Shown here piece after piece: positions 17,567-27,117 of a stretch of 64,000 nt of DNA (its first letter is position 1; the number at the start of each line of letters is the position of its first letter). The notes beneath the pieces were generated by a model. It saw nothing but the letters and a program-made list of their open reading frames with translations, was not told where the DNA came from and made no database searches. The position numbers and the translations under genes are program-made. This stretch comes from Cupriavidus oxalaticus. GTDB taxonomy: Bacteria > Pseudomonadota > Gammaproteobacteria > Burkholderiales > Burkholderiaceae. The DNA is taken from contig NZ_CP069812.1 of assembly GCF_016894385.1 (NCBI RefSeq), positions 2,976,001 to 3,040,000 of the forward strand, read 5' to 3'.

Positions 17567-18211
17567 CTATGCGCACTTATGCGGGTCTTGCGGGCCCTGC
17601 TCTGCGTTTTGACTGGCCACCGCCGGCGGCGTTTCGGCGGCTGCGGGTATGTCCGTAGCATCGGCCGGCTCGCCTGCCACGGCGGGCGCCGCCGGCTGTA
17701 CATCGCCAGCTTGTGCGTCGGCTTGTGCGTCGGCTTGTGCGTCGGCTTGTGCGTCGGCTTGTGCGTCCGGTTGCGCGGCGGCCTGGGCTGCCGCGCGCTC
17801 CTCGTCGGTCGGCTCGAACAGCCCCAGCGACCTGGCCTGGCGCAACTGGCGCAGGATCTCGGGCGGGATCGGGGCGGGCTTGCTGTAGTCGTCGATGTAG
17901 GTATCGAGGCCATCCATCACATTGAAGTGCGGATCGGCAAACAAGGTCTTGAGCGCGGCGCGCTTGACCGATTCATCGACGCCGCGCGCGACGAAGCGGG
18001 CGATGTTGTCGCCGGGGCGCAGCGCGGCCACGTCCGCGAGAGTCGGCGGCGGGACTTCCGGCTCGGCCTCGGTCACGGCGGCCGCGGCCTCCGGTGGCAC
18101 GGGCAACGGTGGCGCCTCGGCCGGCTGCAGCGGCTCCGCGGGCACGGCCACGCCCTCCCGCACCGCGGCCTTGCGGCGCGACCAGCGTGACAGGAAGGAC
18201 GAATCGCTCAT
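17567..18211 (-). CDS. DUF3306-type protein of the formate dehydrogenase operon
   Basis: A 214-aa protein that starts MSDSSFLSRWSRRKAAVREG, the usual beginning of the DUF3306 family found with betaproteobacterial formate dehydrogenases. The conserved block (about residues 55-125) contains DVAALRPGDNIARFVARGV and the end of the block reads PPEILRQLRQARSLGLFEPTDEE split over two stretches. After it come five ADAQ repeats and an Ala/Pro-rich low-complexity end. No catalytic motif, signal peptide or membrane helix is visible. It lies 21 bp after the DUF3305 gene. Function is unknown, probably in enzyme maturation. Confidence 0.8.
   Translation of the reverse strand: MSDSSFLSRWSRRKAAVREGVAVPAEPLQPAEAPPLPVPPEAAAAVTEAEPEVPPPTLADVAALRPGDNIARFVARGVDESVKRAALKTLFADPHFNVMDGLDTYIDDYSKPAPIPPEILRQLRQARSLGLFEPTDEERAAAQAAAQPDAQADAQADAQADAQADAQAGDVQPAAPAVAGEPADATDIPAAAETPPAVASQNAEQGPQDPHKCA
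17709..17768 (-). repeat. Five 12-nt tandem repeats coding for ADAQ
   Basis: Five consecutive units of GCTTGTGCGTCG (plus strand); the last differs by one base. They lie inside the DUF3306 gene and encode an ADAQ array. The unit length keeps the frame, so copy number may vary between strains. Confidence 0.95.
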
Positions 18212-18232
18212 CGGCGTGTTCGAACAGTGGGA

Positions 18233-18781
18233 TCAGTAGCGCGCGCGGTCCTGCGGCGCCTTGAAGGATTCGGGCCGGCGCCGCTGCTTGGGCTCGGGCC
18301 GGTAATGCTCGCTGACGTAGGCCTGCAGCCAGTCGCGCTGCTCCGGCGCCAGCGGCACGTTCTCGACGGTTTCGCCGGCGTCGAGCCAGCGGCCGGCTTC
18401 GTTATACGACAGCGTGACCGTCATCGGCACCGGGTGGGCGTCTTCACCGGTGCCGCCGCCGTCCTCGTCCTCGGGCATGCGCCACAGCACGAACCAGCAT
18501 GGCGTGGTCGAGGTCAGGTTCAGGTAGTAGCCCTCGCCCTGGTCGCGGAACAGCTCGACCTCGAAGCCGGGATACAGCCAGCGCGCGCCGTGTTCATCGT
18601 GTTCCAGGCAGGCCGGGTGCGTGCCGAACTCGCCCAGGTCCGGCAGCACCGCGTCGAGTTGCCATTTCCATGGCTGCCAGCGGCTGGCCAGCGCGACCTT
18701 GCGCATCACCACGGCCATGGTGACGGCGGGACGGGCGCCGGGTGGCGGCGGCTGCGGCACGGGCGTAATTTCGGCTTCCAT
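18233..18781 (-). CDS. DUF3305-type protein of the formate dehydrogenase operon
   Basis: A 182-aa soluble protein of the DUF3305 type: VVMRKVALASRWQPWKWQL near residue 30, GARWLYPGFEVELFRDQGEG near residue 65, then a Trp/Tyr-rich sequence about ten residues on and a basic C-terminus. No cofactor motif or signal is visible. DUF3305 and DUF3306 genes occur as a pair beside formate dehydrogenase and TorD-like genes in betaproteobacteria; the pairing is known, the activity is not. It sits 27 bp after apbC and 21 bp before the DUF3306 gene. Confidence 0.8.
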   Translation of the reverse strand: MEAEITPVPQPPPPGARPAVTMAVVMRKVALASRWQPWKWQLDAVLPDLGEFGTHPACLEHDEHGARWLYPGFEVELFRDQGEGYYLNLTSTTPCWFVLWRMPEDEDGGGTGEDAHPVPMTVTLSYNEAGRWLDAGETVENVPLAPEQRDWLQAYVSEHYRPEPKQRRRPESFKAPQDRARY

Positions 18782-18808
18782 GGCTCACTGGCGCGGCAAG
18801 CCGCGCGC

Positions 18809-19897
18809 TCAGGTGTTCTGCACGACGATGCTCGGGAACTTGCTGGTCATGTCGCGCGCCTTGTCGGCGACCTTGATCGCCACCTTGCGCGCGATGCCTC
18901 GGTACAGCTCGGCCACGGGGCTGTCCGGCTCGGCCACCACGGTGGGGCGGCCCGAATCGGCCTGCTCGCGGATCTGCAGGTTCAGCGGCAGGCTGCCCAG
19001 CAGCTCCACGCCATAGTCGGCACACATCTTCTCGCCGCCGCCCTGGCCGAAGATATGCTCGACGTGGCCGCAGTTCGGGCAGCAGTACACCGCCATGTTC
19101 TCGACGATGCCGAGGATGGGGATGCCCACCTTCTCGAACATCTTCAGGCCCTTCTTGGCGTCGAGCAGCGCGATGTCCTGCGGCGTGGTCACGATCACCG
19201 CGCCGGTGACCGGCACCTTCTGCGACAGCGTCAGCTGGACATCGCCGGTGCCGGGGGGCATGTCGACGATCAGGTAGTCGAGGTCGTGCCAGTTGGTCTG
19301 ACGCAGCAGCTGCTCCAGCGCCGAGGTGACCATCGGCCCGCGCCACACCATCGGGTTGTCCTGCTCGATCAGGAAGCCGATCGAGTTGGCCTGCACGCCG
19401 TGGCCCTCCAGCGGCTCCATGGTCTGGCCGTCGGCGGATTCGGGGCGGCCGTCGATGCCGAGCATCATCGGCAGGCTGGGGCCGTAGATATCGGCATCGA
19501 GCATGCCCACGCGCGCGCCCTCGGCGGCCAGCGCCAGCGCGAGGTTGACGGCGGTGGTCGACTTGCCGACGCCGCCCTTGCCCGAGGCGACGGCAATCAC
19601 GTTCTTCACGCCCGGCAGCAGCTTGACGCCCCGCTGCACCGCGTGGGCGACGATCTTCATGGTCACGGCCACGCTGACATTGGTGACGCCCGGCACTTGC
19701 CGCACCGCAGCAACCACCAGCTTGCGGATCGGGTCCAGCTGGCTCCTGGCCGGATAGCCGAGTTCGATTTCCAGCGAAACCTCGCCACCGTCGACCCGGA
19801 TGTTCCGGGCCGAGCGCGTGGACACCAGGTCCTTGCCCGTGTTGGGGTCGATGACGGTGCGCAGGGCTTCGGTGACCTGCTCAGTGCTGACGCTCAA
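18809..19897 (-). CDS. apbC: Iron-sulfur cluster carrier ATPase (Mrp/ApbC)
   Basis: A 362-aa Mrp/NBP35-family P-loop ATPase that holds and delivers [4Fe-4S] clusters to apoproteins. The N-terminal MIP18-like domain covers about residues 1-90, the deviant Walker A GKGGVGKST lies near residue 107, and the cluster-binding pair is CPNC in the segment YCCPNCGHVEHIFG. It stands at the head of the formate dehydrogenase run, whose products carry many [4Fe-4S] clusters, although it is usually a housekeeping gene next to metG in this group. It diverges from the OmpA-family gene. Confidence 0.95.
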   Translation of the reverse strand: MSVSTEQVTEALRTVIDPNTGKDLVSTRSARNIRVDGGEVSLEIELGYPARSQLDPIRKLVVAAVRQVPGVTNVSVAVTMKIVAHAVQRGVKLLPGVKNVIAVASGKGGVGKSTTAVNLALALAAEGARVGMLDADIYGPSLPMMLGIDGRPESADGQTMEPLEGHGVQANSIGFLIEQDNPMVWRGPMVTSALEQLLRQTNWHDLDYLIVDMPPGTGDVQLTLSQKVPVTGAVIVTTPQDIALLDAKKGLKMFEKVGIPILGIVENMAVYCCPNCGHVEHIFGQGGGEKMCADYGVELLGSLPLNLQIREQADSGRPTVVAEPDSPVAELYRGIARKVAIKVADKARDMTSKFPSIVVQNT

Positions 19898-20288
19898 GAC
19901 AAACTCCGCTTGGTTTTCTCAATGTGGGGATGGCCCGGGGGGCCGGCGCAGGATGAACCCGGCACCTAATGTATCAAAGTATGAAGCTCCGGCCATCGAC
20001 TCCGGCCATCGACTCCGGCCATAGATTGCCGGCAATTGCCGGTAACGCGCGGCAAGGCCTTGTCCGAGGTGTGGGATTACAGACATTTACAAATCTCACA
20101 ACCTTGCACTTGTGCGCGCGCCGCCATATCCATATTGTAGTGCGGTTGGGCGCAGGGCACCCGGCACCGGCCACCGCGCCTGCCGCGCTGCCGCCCACGC
20201 GTACAAAGGGTTATCTGCGGTATCGCCATGGGGTTACCATCCGCATGCGGTACCACGAACATTTACGGGATCATCAGAAGGAGAAAGC
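19898..20288. other. Divergent control region apbC / OmpA-like gene
   Basis: A 391-bp gap without a gene. It contains a 13-bp tandem repeat, TCCGGCCATCGAC, at 19988 and 20001 with a third partial copy at 20014, followed by two TTGCCGG repeats (20027-20043). The ribosome-binding site AGAAGGAGA precedes the OmpA-like start. No certain promoter was found by eye. Confidence 0.5.
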
Positions 20289-20927
20289 ATGAAGATCAAG
20301 CTCGTCACTGCCTCGCTCGCCGCCGCCACCCTGCTGGCCGCGGGTTGCGCCACCGAACAGCAGACCCATACGGCGGTCGGTACCGGCGTAGGCGCCGCAG
20401 TGGGCGCGGGGCTTGGCAACCTGATCGGCGGCAATACCACCGGCACGCTGGTCGGCGCGGCCGTGGGCGGTGCCGTCGGCGGTGCGACCGGCTACAACTG
20501 GAATGCCATCCGCGGCAAGCTGAACAAGGACACCGCCGGCACCGGCACCCAGATCACCGAGCAGCCGGACGGCTCGCTGAAGGTGAACATCCCCAGCCAG
20601 GTGACCTTCGATACCGACAGCGCCAGCATCAAGCCGTCGTTCCGCTCGGTGCTCGACCAGGTCGCCCAGACGCTGGGCCAGCACCAGGAAGTCAGCGCCA
20701 ATGTCGTGGGCCATACCGACAGCACCGGCAATCCCAACTACAACATGCAGCTGTCGCAACGCCGCGCCCAGAGCGTGGCGAGCTACCTGGGTGACCGCGG
20801 CGTCTCCCGGAACCGCCTGACGGCCGAGGGCCGGGGCCAGTCCCAGCCCGTGGCGGACAACGCCACAGAGGCCGGCCGGCAACAAAATCGCCGCGTCGAA
20901 ATTTTTTTGAAACCAATTCAGGGATGA
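20289..20927 (+). CDS. OmpA-family peptidoglycan-binding lipoprotein
   Basis: A 212-aa outer-membrane lipoprotein. The signal peptide ends in the lipobox LLAAGC (cysteine near residue 20). A Gly-rich glycine-zipper segment follows (about residues 30-75), then an OmpA C-terminal domain with the peptidoglycan-binding signature from NVVGHTDSTGNPNYN to RRAQSVASYL (about residues 140-170) and the final NRRVEIFL. It ties the outer membrane to the cell wall. The ATG at 20289 follows AGAAGGAG. A YiaD/YfiB-type function is likely. Confidence 0.93.
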   Translation: MKIKLVTASLAAATLLAAGCATEQQTHTAVGTGVGAAVGAGLGNLIGGNTTGTLVGAAVGGAVGGATGYNWNAIRGKLNKDTAGTGTQITEQPDGSLKVNIPSQVTFDTDSASIKPSFRSVLDQVAQTLGQHQEVSANVVGHTDSTGNPNYNMQLSQRRAQSVASYLGDRGVSRNRLTAEGRGQSQPVADNATEAGRQQNRRVEIFLKPIQG

Positions 20928-21033
20928 CCTAGTCATAGAAACAGGTACCGCTTGCCACCGTTGCTGGCTCGCGATGGGTGGCTGACCTCCCGGGCGGTGC
21001 CTGATTTCTCCTCCTTTTCCGTTGTGGAAAGCT

Positions 21034-21061
21034 GCGCCGGCACTGACCGGCGCTTTTTTTT
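21034..21061 (+). terminator. Intrinsic terminator between the OmpA-like gene and metG
   Basis: Stem GCGCCGG (21034-21040) / CCGGCGC (21047-21053), loop CACTGA, followed by a run of eight T residues. It is 107 bp after the OmpA-like stop codon. The rest of this 300-bp gap holds a weak -10-like TAAAAT at 21142-21147 for metG and no gene. Confidence 0.85.
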
Positions 21062-21227
21062 GGCCGCTTGCAGCGAATCGCCCCGCGCCGTTTCAGAGAA
21101 TTCCGCCATGCGGAACCGGCGCACCCACGGCACTACGTTGCTAAAATAGCCCCTCCCCGGCACGCGCCCGCCCCGCGCGCAGCGCCGTCGCCACTGATAT
21201 CCCCCGCTCCTGACCGGCTCTTCGTCT

Positions 21228-23288
21228 ATGACCGCACGTCGCATCCTCGTCACATCCGCCCTGCCTTACGCCAACGGCCAGATCCATATCGGCCACCTGG
21301 TGGAATACATCCAGACCGATATCTGGGTGCGTTTCCAGCGCATGATGGGCAACGAGGTCTACTACGTCGGCGCCGACGACACGCACGGCACCCCGGTGAT
21401 GCTGCGCGCCGAGAAGGAAGGCATCACCCCGAAGCAGCTGATCGACCGCGTCTGGACCGAGCACAAGCGCGATTTCGACAGCTTCCTGGTATCGTTCGAC
21501 AACTACTACAGCACCGACGCGGAAGAAAACCGCGAGCTGTGCGAGAAGATCTACCTGGCCCTCAAGGCCGAGGACCTGATCGCCGAGCGCGATGTCGAGC
21601 AGTTCTTCGACCCGGTCAAGAACATGTTCCTGCCGGACCGCTTCATCAAGGGCGAATGCCCGAAGTGCGGCGCCAAGGACCAGTACGGCGACTCGTGTGA
21701 AGTCTGCGGCACTACGTACGTGCCGACCGACCTGAAGAACCCGTACTCGGTGGTGTCGGGCGCCACGCCGGTGCGCAAGTCGTCGACGCACTTCTTCTTC
21801 AAGCTGTCCGACCCGCGCTGCGAGACCTTCCTGCGCGAATGGGTGGCCGACCTGGCGCAGCCCGAGGCCGCCAACAAGATGCAGGAATGGCTGGGCGGCG
21901 AGGGCGAGGCCTCGACGCTGTCCGACTGGGACATCTCGCGCGATGCGCCCTACTTCGGCTTCGAGATCCCCGGCGCGCCTGGCAAGTATTTCTATGTGTG
22001 GCTGGACGCCCCGATCGGCTACTACGCCAGCTTCAGGAACCTGGCGCAGCAGCGCGGCATCGACTTCGACGCCTGGGTCGGCCCGCACTCGACCGCCGAG
22101 CAGTACCACTTCATCGGCAAGGACATCCTCTACTTCCACACGCTGTTCTGGCCGGCGATGCTGCGCTTCTCGGGCTACCGCACCCCGACCAACGTGTTCG
22201 CGCACGGCTTCCTGACCGTGGACGGCGCCAAGATGAGCAAGTCGCGCGGCACCTTCATCACCGCGCAGAGCTACATCGACACCGGCATGAACCCCGAATG
22301 GCTGCGCTACTACTTCGCCGCCAAGCTCAACGCGAGCATGGAAGACCTGGACCTGAACCTGGACGACTTCATCGCCCGCGTCAACAGCGACCTGATCGGC
22401 AAGTACGTCAATATCGCCAGCCGCGCGGCGGGCTTCCTGGTCAAGCGCTTCGAAGGCAAGGTCGACGAGGCCGCGCTGGCGCACCCGCTGCTGGAACAGC
22501 TGCGCCAGGCCGCGCCGCAGATCGCGCAGCTGTATGAAGCGCGCGAGTACAGCAAGGCGCTGCGCCAGGTGATGGAGCTGACCGACACGGTCAACGCCTT
22601 CGTCGACACCGAGAAGCCGTGGGAACTGGCCAAGGACGAAAGCAAGCGCGCCGCGCTGCATGCCGCCTGCTCGGTGTCGCTGGAAGCCTTCCGCCTGCTG
22701 ACGGTGTACCTGAAGCCGGTGGTGCCGAACGTGGCCGCCGGCGTCGAGCGCTTCCTGAACGTCGAGCCGCTCGACTGGCGCGCGATCGACAAGCAGCTGT
22801 CCGCGGCCAGCCCGGTGCAGGCCTACCAGCACCTGATGACGCGCGTCGATGCCAGGCAGGTCGATGCGCTGCTGGCGGCCAACCGCGAGTCGCTGCAGGC
22901 GACGGCGGCGCCCGCCGCCGCGGCACCGTCGATCGAGCCGGTGGCCGAGACCATCTCCATCGACGATTTCGCCAAGGTAGACCTGCGCGTGGCAAGGATT
23001 GTGGAATGCCAGAAGGTCGAAGGCTCCAACAAGCTGCTGCAGCTGACGCTGGACCTGGGCGAAGGCAAGACCCGCAATGTGTTCTCGGGCATCCAGTCGG
23101 CCTACACGCCGGAGCAGCTGGTCGGCAAGCTGACCGTGGTGGTGGCCAACCTGGCACCGCGCAAGATGAAGTTCGGCATGTCCGAGGGCATGGTGCTGGC
23201 GGCATCGGCGGCTGACGAAAAGGCCGCGCCGGGCCTGTACATCCTGGAGCCGCACAGCGGCGCCGTGCCGGGCATGCGCATCCGCTAA
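21228..23288 (+). CDS. metG: Methionyl-tRNA synthetase
   Basis: A 686-aa class I aminoacyl-tRNA synthetase charging tRNA-Met. The HIGH motif appears as HIGHL near residue 20, zinc ligands in [18 protein letters not shown] (about residues 144-161), and the KMSKS loop at residues 335-339. A linker rich in Ala (about residues 555-570) joins the C-terminal tRNA-binding/dimerisation domain, [20 protein letters not shown]. This is the full two-domain form. It has its own terminator-like hairpin downstream. Confidence 0.98.
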   Translation: MTARRILVTSALPYANGQIHIGHLVEYIQTDIWVRFQRMMGNEVYYVGADDTHGTPVMLRAEKEGITPKQLIDRVWTEHKRDFDSFLVSFDNYYSTDAEENRELCEKIYLALKAEDLIAERDVEQFFDPVKNMFLPDRFIKGECPKCGAKDQYGDSCEVCGTTYVPTDLKNPYSVVSGATPVRKSSTHFFFKLSDPRCETFLREWVADLAQPEAANKMQEWLGGEGEASTLSDWDISRDAPYFGFEIPGAPGKYFYVWLDAPIGYYASFRNLAQQRGIDFDAWVGPHSTAEQYHFIGKDILYFHTLFWPAMLRFSGYRTPTNVFAHGFLTVDGAKMSKSRGTFITAQSYIDTGMNPEWLRYYFAAKLNASMEDLDLNLDDFIARVNSDLIGKYVNIASRAAGFLVKRFEGKVDEAALAHPLLEQLRQAAPQIAQLYEAREYSKALRQVMELTDTVNAFVDTEKPWELAKDESKRAALHAACSVSLEAFRLLTVYLKPVVPNVAAGVERFLNVEPLDWRAIDKQLSAASPVQAYQHLMTRVDARQVDALLAANRESLQATAAPAAAAPSIEPVAETISIDDFAKVDLRVARIVECQKVEGSNKLLQLTLDLGEGKTRNVFSGIQSAYTPEQLVGKLTVVVANLAPRKMKFGMSEGMVLAASAADEKAAPGLYILEPHSGAVPGMRIR

Positions 23289-23304
23289 GCGCAGTACCTG
23301 CGCG

Positions 23305-23330
23305 CCGCGCTCCCGCCCACGGGAGCGCGG
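23305..23330 (+). terminator. Hairpin after metG
   Basis: Ten-base stem CCGCGCTCCC (23305-23314) / GGGAGCGCGG (23321-23330) with loop GCCCAC, 17 bp after the metG stop. It has no clear T-run, so termination efficiency is uncertain. Confidence 0.65.
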
Positions 23331-23403
23331 CTTCGCGTCCCCCTCCGGTCGCTACCATCCGGCAGCGACAAAAATCCCCCTCGCAAAACCACTCCCTCCG
23401 CGC

Positions 23404-23546
23404 TAATGCCGTTCAGTTAACCGCCGTCGTTCCCGCGCAGGCGGGAACCCAGTGGCTTTTTGTCCCCCATCGGGGGCTTTAAGACGCTGGATTCCCGCCT
23501 GCGCGGGAATGACAGTAGTGATTGATCCCTTAACTGAACGGCATTA
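23404..23546. mobile_element. MITE-like palindromic element, copy 1
   Basis: A 143-bp element bounded by perfect 17-bp terminal inverted repeats TAATGCCGTTCAGTTAA (23404-23420) and its complement (23530-23546). Inside each end lies a TTCCCGC-type inverted repeat around GCGCAGGCGGGAA and its mirror, and in the centre a small hairpin CCCCCATCGGGGG. No coding capacity. Ends in TA, as IS630/Tc1-type MITEs do. A second copy in opposite orientation lies at 43511-43634. It occupies most of the 450-bp gap between metG and the carboxylase gene. Confidence 0.85.
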
Positions 23547-23738
23547 CTCCCTTCGCGCCTTCCATGCGCGCGGCCCGGTCATGCACGCGCGGCATGTCAT
23601 ACATGGTTCCGGCGCATCGCGCTTGAAGCACTTGGGCCCGCCGCGTAGATTTTGCTGCGCAGAATCACAAACCAACAGACAGAAGCGCGCCGCGCAACAC
23701 TGGCTGCGTGAAGCCGCTTCGCACGGAAGGGGACACCT

Positions 23739-26700
23739 GTGAAGAAGCTCCTGATCGCCAACCGCGGCGAGATCGCGTTGCGCGTGCAGCGCGCCGCCCG
23801 GGACCTTGGCATCGCCACCGTGGCCGTCTATGCGGCCGACGATCACGCCAGCCGGCATCGGCTGCTCGCCGACGAAGCCGTCGCGCTGCCGGGCCAGGGC
23901 GCCGCCGCCTACCTCGACATTCCCGCCATCCTCGCCGCCGCGCGCGACACCGGCTGCGACGCCATCCACCCCGGCTACGGCTTTCTCAGCGAACGCGCGG
24001 ACTTTGCCAGCGCCTGCGCTGCGGCGGAAATCATCTTCGTCGGGCCGCAGCCCGAGCAGCTCGCGCTGTTCGGCGACAAAGGCCGCGCGCTGGCGCTGGC
24101 TGCGCGCTGTGGCGTGCCGGTGATGCCCGCCACCACGGGCGGCGCCAGCCTGGAAGCGGTCACCGCCTTCTTCGACGAGCAGGACGGCGCCGGCATCGTG
24201 CTCAAGGCCGTGGGCGGCGGCGGCGGGCGTGGCATGCGCGTGGTGCGCGAGCGCGAGGCGCTGCCCGAAGCCTATGCGCGCTGCCGCTCCGAGGCGCGCT
24301 CGGCGTTCGGCGTCGATGCGATCTATGCCGAACGGCTGGTCGCACGCGCGCGCCATATCGAAGTGCAGATCGCCGGCGACGGCCACAGCGTGATCGCGCT
24401 GGGCGAGCGCGACTGCACGCTGCAGCGCCGCTTCCAGAAGGTGGTCGAGATCGCGCCCAGCCCGGCACTGGACCCGGCGCTGCGCCGGCGCATCGTCGAG
24501 GCTGCCTGCAAGCTGGCGCGCGAGGCGCGCTACCGCAGCCTGGGCACGTTCGAGTTCCTGGTCGAAGAGCCCGAGCATGGCACCCGCCAAGACGGCGCCG
24601 CGCTGCCCTTTGTCTTTATCGAAGCCAATCCGCGCCTGCAGGTCGAGCACACCGTGACCGAACAGGTGACCGGTGTCGACCTGGTCGCCGTGCAACTGGG
24701 ACTGGCACAAGGCCACAGCCTGGCCGAGACCGGCCTCGATCCGCAGCAGCCGCCACGCGTGCGCGGCTATGCCATCCAGGTACGGGTCAATGCAGAATCC
24801 ACCGACGCGCAAGGGCTGGCACGGCCGGCGCAGGGGCGGTTGGAACGATTCGATCCGCCCTGCGGCCCCGACGTGCGCGTCGACACGCACGGCTATACCG
24901 GCTATGCGCCTTCGCCGCACTACGACACGCTGCTGGCCAAGCTGATCGTGACCTCGGCCAGCGACCGGTTCGGCGACGCGGTGCGGCGGCTGCAGCGCGC
25001 GCTGGCGGAATTCAATATCGCCGGCATCGATACCAACCTGGACCTGCTGCGCGCACTCGCGGAACGCGAAGACTTCGCCAGCCAGCAGCTGCACACCCGC
25101 TACCTGGAAGCGGCGCTGCCGGCGTTGCTGGAGCGTGCGGCGCAGATTGCCGCGCAGGACGCGGCCCGGCAAGCGCTGTCGGGCGGCGCTCCCGCCACCG
25201 TGGCGGCCGCGGCCAGCACGGCCAGCTTCGATGAACAGCTGGGCGAAGGCCTGTGCGCGGTGCGCGCGCCGATGGCCGGGCGCGTGATCGAACTGGCGGC
25301 GGAGAACGCACTGGTCAAGGCCGGCCAGACCGTCGCCGTGCTCGACGCGATGAAGATGGAGCACGCCATCGTGGCCGAGCGCGCCGGCCGCGTGATCGAC
25401 CTGCGCACCGATGCGGGCGCGCAGGTGGCCGAGGGCCAGGTCATGCTGGTGCTGGAACCGGCCGATGCCGGGGCCCATGCCGAAGGCGAGGCCGAACGCA
25501 CCGATCCGTCGGCCATCCGCGCCGACCTGCAGCGCGTGCTCGACCGCCACGCCTTCCTCTATGACGCCGCCCGCCCCGACGCGGTGGCACGACGCCGCGC
25601 ACGCGGGCAGCGCACCGCGCGCGAGAACATCGACGACCTGTGCGATGCCGGCAGCTTCCGCGAATACGGCGGCCTGGCGGTGGCGGCACAGGCCAGCCGC
25701 CGCAGCGAAGCCGACCTGATCGCCAACACCCCCGCCGACGGCCTCATCACCGGCACCGGCGCGGTCAATGGCAGCCTGTTCGCGCCCGAGCGCGCGCGCT
25801 GCGCGGTGCTGGCCTATGACGCCACCGTGCTGGCCGGCACGCAGGGCAAGCGCAACCATACGAAGACCGACCGCATCCTGGAGGTGGCGCTGCAGAACCG
25901 CCTGCCGACGGTGATCTTTGCCGAAGGCGGCGGTGGCCGTCCGGGCGATGTCGACTTCCCCACCGTGGCCGGCCTGTACCAGCCCTCGTTTGCCGCCTTC
26001 GCGCAGCTGAGCGGCGAGGTGCCGGTGGTCGGCATCGCCTCCGGGCGCTGCTTTGCCGGCAATGCCGCGCTGCTGGGCTGCTGCGACCTGATCATCGCCA
26101 CGCGCAACGCCAATATCGGCATGGCGGGCCCGGCCATGATCGAAGGCGGCGGCCTGGGCGTGTACCGGCCAGAGGACATCGGCCCGGCCGCGGTGCAGTA
26201 CCACAACGGCGTGGCCGACCTGCTGGTCGATGACGAAGCCGCCGCGGTGGCGGCCGCCCGGCATTACCTGTCGATGTTCCAGGGCCGCGTTGCGGCATGG
26301 CAGGCGCCTGAGCCGCTGGCGCTGCGCCACGTGGTGCCGGAGAACCGCCTGCGCGTGTACGACACCCGTGCCGCGATCACCGGCGTGGCAGATGCCGGCA
26401 GCGTGCTGGAACTGCGCGCGGGCTTCGGCACCGGCATCCATACCGCGCTGGCGCGCATCGAGGGCCGGCCGGTCGGCATCCTGGCCAACAACCCGCGCCA
26501 CCTCGGCGGCGCCATCGATGCCGACGCGGCAGACAAGGCCGCACGCTTCATGCAGCTGTGCAATGCGCATGGGCTGCCCATCGTCTCGCTGATCGATACG
26601 CCGGGCTTCATGGTCGGCCCCGAGGTCGAGGCGCGCGCGCAGGTGCGGCACGTGTCGCGCATGTTCGTCGTCGGCGCCAAGCTGCGCGTGCCGTTCCTGG

Positions 26701-27065
26701 CGGTGGTGCTGCGCAAGGGCTATGGCCTGGGTGCGATGGCGATGGCGGCCGGCGGCTTCCGCGCGCCGTCGTTCACGGTGTCGTGGCCGACCGGAGAATT
26801 CGGCGGCATGGGGCTGGAAGGTGCGGTCCGGCTGGGCTTCCGCAAGGAGCTGGAAGCGCTGCCGGCGGGCCCGCAGCGCGACGCGCTGTACCAGCAGCTG
26901 GTGGCGCAGATGTACGAGCGCGGCCACGCCATCAATGCCGCGGCGGCGCTGGAGATCGACGCGGTGATCGATCCCGCCGCCACGCGCCAGTGGCTGGTCA
27001 GCGGGCTGGATGCCGGCGCGGCGAATCCGGAGCGGCCGGTGCGCAGCTACGTCGACGCCTGGTAG
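23739..27065 (+). CDS. Single-chain biotin-dependent acyl-CoA carboxylase
   Basis: A 1108-aa fused carboxylase that adds CO2 to an acyl-CoA. The N-terminal biotin carboxylase domain (about 1-450) has the ATP-grasp loop GGGGGRGMRVV, the segment ERDCTLQRRFQKVVEIAPSP and EANPRLQVEHTVTEQVTG. The biotinyl domain carries the biotin lysine K539 in VLDAMKMEHAIV. The rest (about 580-1108) is a fused carboxyltransferase with both beta-like and alpha-like halves. Most bacterial acetyl- and propionyl-CoA carboxylases are split into subunits; this layout resembles the single-chain long-chain acyl-CoA carboxylase described from mycobacteria. Acyl specificity is unknown. It heads the operon with a ligase and an importer. 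Confidence 0.88.
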   Translation: MKKLLIANRGEIALRVQRAARDLGIATVAVYAADDHASRHRLLADEAVALPGQGAAAYLDIPAILAAARDTGCDAIHPGYGFLSERADFASACAAAEIIFVGPQPEQLALFGDKGRALALAARCGVPVMPATTGGASLEAVTAFFDEQDGAGIVLKAVGGGGGRGMRVVREREALPEAYARCRSEARSAFGVDAIYAERLVARARHIEVQIAGDGHSVIALGERDCTLQRRFQKVVEIAPSPALDPALRRRIVEAACKLAREARYRSLGTFEFLVEEPEHGTRQDGAALPFVFIEANPRLQVEHTVTEQVTGVDLVAVQLGLAQGHSLAETGLDPQQPPRVRGYAIQVRVNAESTDAQGLARPAQGRLERFDPPCGPDVRVDTHGYTGYAPSPHYDTLLAKLIVTSASDRFGDAVRRLQRALAEFNIAGIDTNLDLLRALAEREDFASQQLHTRYLEAALPALLERAAQIAAQDAARQALSGGAPATVAAAASTASFDEQLGEGLCAVRAPMAGRVIELAAENALVKAGQTVAVLDAMKMEHAIVAERAGRVIDLRTDAGAQVAEGQVMLVLEPADAGAHAEGEAERTDPSAIRADLQRVLDRHAFLYDAARPDAVARRRARGQRTARENIDDLCDAGSFREYGGLAVAAQASRRSEADLIANTPADGLITGTGAVNGSLFAPERARCAVLAYDATVLAGTQGKRNHTKTDRILEVALQNRLPTVIFAEGGGGRPGDVDFPTVAGLYQPSFAAFAQLSGEVPVVGIASGRCFAGNAALLGCCDLIIATRNANIGMAGPAMIEGGGLGVYRPEDIGPAAVQYHNGVADLLVDDEAAAVAAARHYLSMFQGRVAAWQAPEPLALRHVVPENRLRVYDTRAAITGVADAGSVLELRAGFGTGIHTALARIEGRPVGILANNPRHLGGAIDADAADKAARFMQLCNAHGLPIVSLIDTPGFMVGPEVEARAQVRHVSRMFVVGAKLRVPFLAVVLRKGYGLGAMAMAAGGFRAPSFTVSWPTGEFGGMGLEGAVRLGFRKELEALPAGPQRDALYQQLVAQMYERGHAINAAAALEIDAVIDPAATRQWLVSGLDAGAANPERPVRSYVDAW

Positions 27066-27117
27066 CGGCAACGGGCGGCACGGATAGTCAGAACAACAGC
27101 GAGAGGAGACAGCGGGA

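Noticed and set aside
17709..17768. Short regular repeats as a CRISPR array
   Set aside because: The units are contiguous 12-mers without spacers and lie inside a coding sequence.
14600..18190. 1196-codon open frame on the plus strand
   Set aside because: It is antisense to the TorD-like, polyferredoxin and DUF3306 genes, has no domain pattern, and arises from high third-position GC.
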